Of a stretch of DNA of 7,112 nt, positions 1 to 5,626 are shown in pieces; the first letter of the stretch is position 1, and each line of letters opens with the position of its first letter. The notes below the pieces were generated by a model. It was not told where the DNA came from. It saw only the letters and a list, made by a program, of their open reading frames with translations, and did no database searches. Origin of the DNA: an uncultured Clostridium sp. (GTDB lineage Bacteria; Bacillota; Clostridia; UBA1212; UBA1255); assembly GCA_900555605.1 (NCBI GenBank), contig USLW01000102.1, positions 1 through 7,112 on the forward strand, written 5' to 3'. Made by a program: the position numbers and the translations under genes.

Positions 1-1
1 G

Positions 2-808
2 GTAGAAACAAGATTAGAGTGTGGTAAAGAGAAAAACACCATTACTAGAAAGTTCAGTTTTAATGATTGCAAAAACTGCACTACTGATACTAAAAATAAT
101 AACACCAAGAATAATGATACAAAAAATGATAATACCGATGGTAATAATAGTACTAACAATAGTAATAAAAGTACTGGAGTTACCTATTACGAATATGTAA
201 AAGAATGGACAACATATACCAAGTGGATGAAAGGTAATAAAACAGGAGATAATATTGAAAATAAATATGAATATTATGCCACTGCCGAAAAAACATATTA
301 CTCATTAGGAATAATAAATAAAAAGGATATTAAAGATAACACTATTGAATATAGATTAAAATTAAATGATGTACCAAATAGTAAATACTACTTTACTACT
401 ATTAAGGAATCTTCTTATTATAATGATGAAAAAGAATTTGCTTCTGATAAGAGTATATCAGTGGTAAAAGATAGCAGTTTAACTATAGATAATATTAAAG
501 AATATTCATTAAAAGAAAATAACTTTACTTACAAGTTAACACCATATTATTATAAAGGAACATTCTACATAAATGTAAAAGTAAACATAAGATCACTAGA
601 GGGTATTAAAAATATTAAAGATAAGTATTTAGTTCCAATTAAGATTACCATAAAATTTAATTCAGGAGACATAGTAACAACTAAACCAGAAGGAAGTTAT
701 GATACCATTACTTATTATAGATATATTCAAAAAAATAGAGACGTAATTTGGTCAGAAGATAATTATGTTGAAGGATATACCAAAACAGGAAACACTAAAG
801 TACAATAA
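2..808 (+). CDS. Hypothetical surface/secreted-type protein, 3' part only
   Basis: I do not recognise this gene. The reading frame is open from base 2, so the protein (268 residues visible) enters from beyond the left edge. The ATG at 227 has no good ribosome binding site and is probably internal. Residues about 1-27 contain three Cys (one in ECGK, two in DCKNC). Residues about 28-58 are a low-complexity Asn/Thr/Lys/Asp linker with near-repeats of KNN[N/D]T. A Tyr/Trp-rich patch (YYEYVKEWTTYTKW) follows, then a probably beta-rich region of about 190 residues ending YYRYIQKNRDVIWS. No membrane segment or sortase motif is visible in this part. Linker plus aromatic W-S patches resemble cell-surface proteins of AT-rich gut Bacillota, so an extracellular location is inferred. 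Codon use is strongly AT-biased, unlike the genes from tig onward. It ends with TAA at a terminator, convergent with clpP. Confidence 0.75.
   Translation, partial: VETRLECGKEKNTITRKFSFNDCKNCTTDTKNNNTKNNDTKNDNTDGNNSTNNSNKSTGVTYYEYVKEWTTYTKWMKGNKTGDNIENKYEYYATAEKTYYSLGIINKKDIKDNTIEYRLKLNDVPNSKYYFTTIKESSYYNDEKEFASDKSISVVKDSSLTIDNIKEYSLKENNFTYKLTPYYYKGTFYINVKVNIRSLEGIKNIKDKYLVPIKITIKFNSGDIVTTKPEGSYDTITYYRYIQKNRDVIWSEDNYVEGYTKTGNTKVQ
89..178 (+). repeat. Low-complexity Asn/Thr-rich coding repeat
   Basis: This tract is built from AAT, ACT, GAT and AAA codons and encodes imperfect copies of KNNNT, KNNDT and KNDNT followed by Asn/Ser/Thr residues. It lies inside the partial surface-type gene and probably encodes a flexible, polar linker between a Cys-containing segment and a Tyr/Trp-rich domain. 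The copies are imperfect, so this is a degenerate repeat and not a clean tandem array. Confidence 0.5.
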
Positions 809-835
809 AAAAGTTAGCATCAGCTAGCTTTTTTT
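807..835. terminator. Bidirectional rho-independent terminator
   Basis: A 12-bp stem is seen: AAAAAAGTTAGC (807-818) pairs with GCTAGCTTTTTT (823-834) around a 4-base loop (ATCA), with one G-T wobble. A-runs on one side and T-runs on the other make it work in both directions, so it can end both the left-hand gene and clpP. It overlaps the TAA of the left-hand gene. The clpP TGA stop lies in the loop, and the last clpP codons (Lys-Lys-Ala-Ser) are in the stem. Confidence 0.85.
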
Positions 836-1404
836 AATACCTTATCAACAATACCATAATTTAGTGCCTCATCACTATCCATAAAATAATCTCTTTCCGT
901 ATCATTGTCAATAGTATCGATATCTTTACCAGTATTATCAGAAAGGATCTTATTGAGTTTCTTCTTTAATTTTAATATCCTTTCAGCAGCTATTTTAATT
1001 TCGGTCGCCTGTCCTTGAGCCCCTCCCAAAGGCTGATGAATCATAATTTCACTGTTCGGCAGCGCCATCCGCTTGCCTTTTGCGCCGGCCGCAAGCAAAA
1101 ATGCACCCATGCTGGCCGCCATACCGACACAAATTGTAGACACATCGCATTTTACAAACTGCATGGTATCATATATTGCAAATCCGGCGGATACAGAACC
1201 GCCCGGACTGTTGATATACAATTGAATATCCTTATCCGGATTCTCTGACTCCAGAAACAGCAGCTGCGCAACCACAAGGCTGGCGGTGGCGTCATTGACC
1301 TCGTCGCTCAGGACGATAATCCGGTCGTTCAGCAGCCGGGAAAAAATATCGTATGAACGCTCTCCTCTGCTGGTCTGTTCAATTACAATCGGTACCAAAG
1401 CCAT
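820..1404 (-). CDS. clpP: ATP-dependent Clp protease proteolytic subunit ClpP (composite gene)
   Basis: ClpP is the self-compartmentalised serine peptidase that forms tetradecamers and degrades substrates fed by ClpX or ClpC in the cytosol. The 194 residues match the usual family length. The catalytic triad is Ser98 (AASMGAF), His123 (MIHQPLGG) and Asp172 (TERDYF). The ATG at 1404 follows an AAAGGAG ribosome binding site with a 9-base spacer. The gene lies 63 bp after tig, probably in one operon, as is common in Clostridia. The oddity is base composition: codons 1-134 are GC-balanced like tig, while codons from about 135 onward are strongly AT-rich like the left-hand gene. The switch falls in the conserved [13 protein letters not shown] stretch, so Ser98 and His123 come from one composition block and Asp172 from the other. 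No clpX follows. Family identification is certain; whether this gene exists in any one genome is doubtful. Confidence 0.95.
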   Translation of the reverse strand: MALVPIVIEQTSRGERSYDIFSRLLNDRIIVLSDEVNDATASLVVAQLLFLESENPDKDIQLYINSPGGSVSAGFAIYDTMQFVKCDVSTICVGMAASMGAFLLAAGAKGKRMALPNSEIMIHQPLGGAQGQATEIKIAAERILKLKKKLNKILSDNTGKDIDTIDNDTERDYFMDSDEALNYGIVDKVLKKAS

Positions 1405-1467
1405 TGTAAAACACTCCTTTCATATTACAAATAAATTCGCATTCCGGCGATTTCAATCGTCTCGATC

Positions 1468-2808
1468 TCAGGCTTCCTGTTCTTCCTTTTCTGCCGAAGC
1501 CTCTTCTGCCGGCGCTTCCTCTTTTTTCTCTGTCTTTACCGCATGCTCATAGAGGAATTGGATCGTATTGTCGAATTTAACTTCATCCTCAAGATAGCTG
1601 CGGCTGTTTGCCATGGCAGCTTTGATTTCTTCAAGCTCCCGGTTATAATATTTTGCATATTCCTCCAGCTTTTTGTCGATTTCCTCTTCTGTCGCCTGAA
1701 TATCTTCTGCCTTAGAAATTGCTTCCACCACAAGACTGCGCCGAACACGTTCCTCTGCCGCCGGCTTTGCCATCTCCCGCATCTGTTCCTCCGAGCTTCC
1801 GGTATGCTTCAGATAGTCCTCGTAATTCATACCATATCTCCGCAGGGAATCCGCATATTTCCGTATCTCATCGTCAACGGCATCCTCAATCATGCAGGCG
1901 GGAATATCAATTTCCGCATTTTTGACGGCTTTCGAGACAGCCTCGTTCTTCATGGCATTCTCCGCCTCGTTTTTCTTCCGCTCGGAAAGCTTTGCCCGAA
2001 TATCGTTTTTATATTCCTCCAGGGTCTCGAATTCACTTACATCAGACGCAAATTCATCATCAATTACAGGCAGCTCCTTTACCTTAATCGCATTTACCTT
2101 TACCTTGAATTCCGCCTCTTTCCCGGCATATTCGCTGGCATGATAGTCTTCCGGGAACGTAACCTTTACAGTCGTCTCCGCGCCGGCCTCAACACCCACC
2201 AGCTGTTCCTCAAACCCGGGAATAAATTGATTGGAGCCGAGCTTCAGCGTATGCCCTTGGGCCGAACCGCCCTCAAAAGCTTCTCCGTCGATGAAGCCGT
2301 CAAAATCAATTTCCAACGTATCGCCCATCTGCGCCGGTCTGTCTTCTACCGTAATCATTCTGGCATTGCGTTCCGCTACAGAGGAAAGCTCGCGTTCCAC
2401 ATCCTCATCCGTTACTTCATCCGGAATCAACTGAATCTCAACGCCCTTGTAATCGCCTAAAACAACCTCAGGCTTGGTATAGACCTGCGCTGTAAATACC
2501 AGCTTATCTTTGCTGATCTCCTGTACGTCATATTCGGGTCTCGACACAATATCCAGATTATTTTCTTCAACCGCTGCGGAAAATGCCTCCGGGACAATCT
2601 GCTGGAGCGCGTCCTCATATAATGCCTCCACGCCGTAGTAGCGTTCTACGATATTGCGCGGAACCTTTCCGGGGCGAAAGCCGTTGACATGAAACTTTTT
2701 TATATTCTTTTTATAGGAATATGCCAGTCCTTTCTCCACTGCTTCGGAACCAACCTCTATCTCCAGCTTGACTAAATTTTTATCTACATTTTCAATTTTA
2801 ACGCTCAT
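1468..2808 (-). CDS. tig: Trigger factor (ribosome-associated chaperone and peptidyl-prolyl isomerase)
   Basis: Trigger factor docks beside the ribosomal exit tunnel, shields nascent chains and carries a prolyl isomerase domain. All three domains are visible in 446 residues, a normal length. The N-terminal ribosome-binding domain has the signature GFRPGKVP at residues 43-50. The FKBP-type PPIase domain spans about 155-247 (MGDTLEIDFDG near 161, then GSNQFIPGFEEQL). The helical C-terminal chaperone domain runs to about 425 and ends in an acidic Glu/Ala-rich tail. The start at 2808 is chosen because AGGAGGT lies at 2816-2822, 7 bases upstream. An in-frame ATG six codons earlier (2826) would place this site inside the gene. 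It is followed by clpP after 63 bp and preceded by a terminator and a candidate promoter, so it probably heads the tig-clpP transcript. Nothing in it looks broken. Confidence 0.97.
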   Translation of the reverse strand: MSVKIENVDKNLVKLEIEVGSEAVEKGLAYSYKKNIKKFHVNGFRPGKVPRNIVERYYGVEALYEDALQQIVPEAFSAAVEENNLDIVSRPEYDVQEISKDKLVFTAQVYTKPEVVLGDYKGVEIQLIPDEVTDEDVERELSSVAERNARMITVEDRPAQMGDTLEIDFDGFIDGEAFEGGSAQGHTLKLGSNQFIPGFEEQLVGVEAGAETTVKVTFPEDYHASEYAGKEAEFKVKVNAIKVKELPVIDDEFASDVSEFETLEEYKNDIRAKLSERKKNEAENAMKNEAVSKAVKNAEIDIPACMIEDAVDDEIRKYADSLRRYGMNYEDYLKHTGSSEEQMREMAKPAAEERVRRSLVVEAISKAEDIQATEEEIDKKLEEYAKYYNRELEEIKAAMANSRSYLEDEVKFDNTIQFLYEHAVKTEKKEEAPAEEASAEKEEQEA

Positions 2809-2848
2809 TCGGCAAACCTCCTGCATTTTCCCTTCATTCCGGAATATA

Positions 2849-2876
2849 TTTATACAAAAAGCCTGCCGTAGGGCAA
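2849..2876 (-). promoter_or_regulatory. Candidate sigma-A promoter of tig
   Basis: On the minus strand, TTGCCC (2871-2876) and TATAAA (2849-2854) are separated by 16 bases. The -10 matches 5/6 of consensus and the -35 matches 4/6. It would start transcription near 2840, giving a leader of about 30 bases before the tig ATG. The -35 lies within the hairpin of the preceding terminator. This is a motif call only. Confidence 0.35.
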
Positions 2877-2881
2877 GCCTT
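2856..2881 (-). terminator. Rho-independent terminator after rpmE
   Basis: On the minus strand AAGGCTTGCC pairs with GGCAGGCTTT around a CTAC loop, a 10-bp stem with two G-T wobbles. The stem ends in a run of five T. It lies 63 bases beyond the rpmE stop and upstream of tig, so it should separate the two transcripts. Confidence 0.75.
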
Positions 2882-2944
2882 GTACGTCAATTTCAGATGC
2901 GGCAGGATCAGACCCGCGCGGATATCTGATTCAAAATGTCCGGC

Positions 2945-3142
2945 TCACAGTCCATATCTCTTGTTGAACTTATCAACGCGTCCACCGGTATCCACTAGCT
3001 TTTGCTTACCTGTGTAAAATGGATGACACTTTGAACATATTTCAACAGAGATATTCTTCTTTGTCGAATAGGTGGTAAACGTCTCCCCACATGCGCATTT
3101 CGCCGTAGTCTCTTCAAATTTAGGATGAAGTCCTTCTTTCAT
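2945..3142 (-). CDS. rpmE: 50S ribosomal protein L31, zinc-binding type
   Basis: L31 is a small protein of the large ribosomal subunit that helps bridge the two subunits. The 65 residues are a normal length. It is the Cys-containing (C+) form: Cys16-x-Cys18 and Cys36-x-x-Cys39 form the zinc ribbon, and the family pattern [18 protein letters not shown] follows. The start at 3142 (MKEGLHPKF) fits AGAAGG at 3152-3157 with a 9-base spacer. An in-frame GTG at 3151 would directly abut that site and is unlikely. The gene is monocistronic by appearance, with an extended -10 promoter upstream and a terminator downstream. In bacteria that also have a Cys-free paralogue the two are swapped under zinc limitation. 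No paralogue is visible here, and I see no clear Zur operator. Confidence 0.97.
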   Translation of the reverse strand: MKEGLHPKFEETTAKCACGETFTTYSTKKNISVEICSKCHPFYTGKQKLVDTGGRVDKFNKRYGL

Positions 3143-3208
3143 TCCTGTCACCTTCTTTCACACACGGAATCCATCACTGTCTCATGCTCTGACAAGACAG
3201 CAGGTTGT

Positions 3209-3238
3209 ATTATAGCACGACGTCTTACGATGATGCAA
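3209..3238 (-). promoter_or_regulatory. Extended -10 promoter of rpmE
   Basis: On the minus strand a perfect TATAAT (3209-3214) is preceded by TGC, giving the extended -10 form TGnTATAAT (3209-3217). A weak -35, TTGCAT (3233-3238), lies 18 bases upstream. The predicted start near 3202 gives rpmE a leader of about 60 bases. The strong extended -10 compensates for the poor -35. Confidence 0.65.
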
Positions 3239-3309
3239 GCGTATTTCCAAAAAAATTATAAAAGGGGTTGTATATATTAAAATGATGTCTGTACAGCCCT
3301 CAATGATAT

Positions 3310-3323
3310 GCCCCAAATGGGGC
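3310..3323. repeat. Short GC-rich inverted repeat between rpmE and tex
   Basis: GCCCCA-AA-TGGGGC is a perfect inverted repeat of 6 bp half-sites with a 2-base centre; as RNA it would be a 5-bp stem with a 4-base loop. It has no T-tract on either strand, so it is not a terminator. It lies 40 bases upstream of the candidate tex -35. It could be an operator, but that is speculation. Confidence 0.3.
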
Positions 3324-3362
3324 GGCAGCGGCAGCGGGAAAATAGTCAATTCAGAAAACGCC

Positions 3363-3391
3363 TTGACTTTTTGCTGTCTATCCTGTACTTT
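3363..3391 (+). promoter_or_regulatory. Candidate promoter of tex
   Basis: TTGACT (3363-3368, 5/6 of the -35 consensus) is followed after 17 bases by TACTTT (3386-3391, 3/6 of the -10). It would start transcription near 3398, about 60 bases before the tex ATG. The -35 and spacing are good and the -10 is poor. The rest of the 3143-3457 gap holds the rpmE promoter and the inverted repeat at 3310, and no convincing gene. Confidence 0.4.
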
Positions 3392-3457
3392 TTGTGAGAA
3401 CACCGGGCAGGAACGCGGCAGAAGCGCGGCAGTCGCCCGCAAACGGAGGTTCCAAGC

Positions 3458-5614
3458 ATGGATATAATTTCCGCATTGGCGGCGGAATTTTCACTTCGGC
3501 CGCAGCATGTTGAGAATACGATAAAATTAATCGATGAAGGAAACACGATTCCTTTTATTGCCCGCTACCGGAAAGAAATGACCGGCGCCATAGATGATCA
3601 AAAGCTGCGGGAATTGGCCGAACGATTGGAATATCTGCGGAATCTGGAAGAACAGAGAGAGAAAATCCGGGCCGCTGTTTCAGCGCAGAATGCACTGACG
3701 GAAGACTTCGACCGTGCGCTAAACGCGGCGGCAACCCTGACGGAACTGGAGGATTTATACCGGCCTTATCGTCCGAAACGCAAAACCAGAGCCTCTGCCG
3801 CCAAGGCACGCGGACTTCAGCCCTTGGCAGATCTGATCCGCCTGCAGGTTCCGGTCGCCGGCGGAATTCGGAAAGCTGCGGCAGCATATTTAAACGAAGA
3901 AATTTCCACGCCCGAAGAAGCGCTCCAAGGCGCAAAGGATATCATTGCAGAACAGATCTCCGACGATGCCCAGACGCGTAAGCAGCTGCGCGGCCTGATT
4001 CTGGCAGGCGGCCGTCTTGTCAGCAGAGCAGCAAAAAAAGAAGACAGGGTTTACGCGATGTACTATGATTTTCAGGAAACCCTGACAAAGCTGGCGGGAC
4101 ACCGGATTTTGGCAATCAACCGCGGTGAACGGGACGGGTTTCTGCGGGTCTCTGTCACATTCGACAAAGAACGCGCGCTGCGCTGCCTCTATGCGCTTCA
4201 TGTCAGAAACAGCACCCCTTCGGCTGATCTGGTGCGCGAGGCCGCGGCCGACGCATATGACCGCCTCATTTTTCCCGCAATCGAGCGGGAACTGAGGAAC
4301 GGACTGCGGGAACGGGCGGAAGCTGACGCCATCAAGGTGTTTTCCATGAACCTGCGTCATTTGCTGCTGCAGCCCCCGGTAAAAGGAAGAAACACCATCG
4401 GCCTGGATCCCGGATATCGCACCGGCTGTAAAGCAGCCATCATCGACAGTACGGGTAAAGTCTTGGATACCGGCGTCATTTATCCGGCTCCGCCCCATCA
4501 TAAAACAGACGAAGCAAAACGATTCATAAAGGGGTGGATCTGTAAATATCACGCAGAGATTCTTGCCATCGGCAACGGAACGGCCTCTCACGAAACAGAA
4601 GTATTTACGGCAGCCCTGCTTCGGGAGCTGGCACAAGAGGGCATTACGGGAATTTCTTATATGGTCGTCAGCGAAGCAGGCGCTTCCGTATATTCCGCGT
4701 CCAAAACGGCAAAAGAGGAATTTCCGGAATTTGATGTGTCGCTGCGCTCTGCCGTATCAATTGCCAGACGCCTGCAGGATCCTCTGGCGGAATTGGTAAA
4801 AATTGACCCAAAAGCCATCGGGGTAGGGCAGTATCAGCACGATATGCCGCAGGGCAGGCTTTCTGAAGCGCTGGACGGCGTGGTGGAAAGCTGTGTGAAC
4901 ACAGTGGGCGCAGATTTAAATACGGCTTCTGCCGCACTGCTCTCCCGCATTGCAGGTATAAACAGCGCCGTGGCAAAAAACATTGTCGCCTATCGGGAGG
5001 CAAACGGTATCTTTTCCTCCCGCGCGGCGCTAAAAAATGTCCCCCGTCTCGGAGAAAAAGTTTTCGAGCAATGCGCAGGCTTCCTGCGGGTACCGGAAAG
5101 CCGGGAATTTCTTGACAGCACAGCAGTCCATCCGGAAAGCTATAAAGCTGCAAAGCAGCTGATCTCCCTCTGCGGCCTTTCTCCGGAGCAGGTTCGAAAA
5201 GGCGATACCGCCGTACTGTCGCAAAAAATCGCGGCATTTGGAATGAAGCAATTAGCCGAAGTACTAAACATCGGAATCCCGACGCTCACAGATATTTTAG
5301 AAGAGCTGCGCCGCCCCGGCAGAGATCCCCGGGACGAACTGCCTCCGCCGCTGCTTCGGACCGATGTGCTGGAGCCTGAAGACCTCAAGCCGGGGATGGA
5401 GTTAACTGGAACTGTTCGAAATGTTATTGATTTTGGGGCATTTGTCGACATCGGCGTTCACCAGGACGGCCTGGTGCATATTTCCCGGATTGCGGATCAT
5501 TACATCAGGCATCCGTCTGACGTGCTAAAGGTCGGCGATATCGTTACGGTTTGGGTAACGGATGTGGATTCCGCCAAAAAACGGATCAGTCTTACAATGA
5601 GAAAGCCCCAATGA
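3458..5614 (+). CDS. tex: Tex family RNA-binding transcription accessory protein
   Basis: Tex is a conserved cytosolic nucleic-acid-binding protein related to eukaryotic Spt6; it is linked to transcription, but its exact bacterial role is not settled. The 718 residues are a complete family member. The N-terminal helical region contains GNTIPFIARYRKEMTGAIDD, the typical Tex opening. A YqgF/RNase H-like domain starts near residue 312 (NTIGLDPGYRTGCK). Helix-hairpin-helix motifs lie at about 485-560 (LLSRIAGINSAVAKNIVAYR, then LKNVPRLGEKVFEQCAGFLR). A C-terminal S1 RNA-binding domain spans about 643-716 (GTVRNVIDFGAFVDIGVHQD, then GLVHIS). The ATG follows GGAGG at 3445-3449 with an 8-base spacer. 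It is divergent from rpmE and convergent with the ABC-F gene, whose stop is only 12 bases away, with no terminator seen between them. No frameshift or missing segment is evident. Confidence 0.96.
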   Translation: MDIISALAAEFSLRPQHVENTIKLIDEGNTIPFIARYRKEMTGAIDDQKLRELAERLEYLRNLEEQREKIRAAVSAQNALTEDFDRALNAAATLTELEDLYRPYRPKRKTRASAAKARGLQPLADLIRLQVPVAGGIRKAAAAYLNEEISTPEEALQGAKDIIAEQISDDAQTRKQLRGLILAGGRLVSRAAKKEDRVYAMYYDFQETLTKLAGHRILAINRGERDGFLRVSVTFDKERALRCLYALHVRNSTPSADLVREAAADAYDRLIFPAIERELRNGLRERAEADAIKVFSMNLRHLLLQPPVKGRNTIGLDPGYRTGCKAAIIDSTGKVLDTGVIYPAPPHHKTDEAKRFIKGWICKYHAEILAIGNGTASHETEVFTAALLRELAQEGITGISYMVVSEAGASVYSASKTAKEEFPEFDVSLRSAVSIARRLQDPLAELVKIDPKAIGVGQYQHDMPQGRLSEALDGVVESCVNTVGADLNTASAALLSRIAGINSAVAKNIVAYREANGIFSSRAALKNVPRLGEKVFEQCAGFLRVPESREFLDSTAVHPESYKAAKQLISLCGLSPEQVRKGDTAVLSQKIAAFGMKQLAEVLNIGIPTLTDILEELRRPGRDPRDELPPPLLRTDVLEPEDLKPGMELTGTVRNVIDFGAFVDIGVHQDGLVHISRIADHYIRHPSDVLKVGDIVTVWVTDVDSAKKRISLTMRKPQ

Positions 5615-5626
5615 CATGGAAAATGC

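Noticed and set aside
1405..1467. Separate clpP promoter or a stress operator between tig and clpP
   Set aside because: A TTGAAA is present but with no good -10 at proper spacing. The short CGATT-TC-AATCG repeat is too weak, and no CtsR or CIRCE-type motif is seen.
1543..2460. Long plus-strand ORF (305 codons) inside tig
   Set aside because: It is antisense to all three trigger factor domains, its Phe/Leu/Ile-rich content reflects reversed codons, and it has no ribosome binding site.
2882..2944. Imperfect hairpin (TCAGAT...ATCTGA) just after rpmE
   Set aside because: It has only 6 bp plus a 4-bp inner pairing with a large internal loop and no T-run. The better terminator lies just downstream.
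3282..3467. 61-residue plus-strand ORF with several Cys between rpmE and tex
   Set aside because: It has no well-spaced ribosome binding site, overlaps the candidate tex promoter and the tex start, and its composition resembles translated intergenic DNA.
3890..4636. Long minus-strand ORF (248 codons) inside tex
   Set aside because: It lies wholly antisense to a well-conserved Tex coding region and matches no family. It is a shadow of the GC-rich codon pattern.
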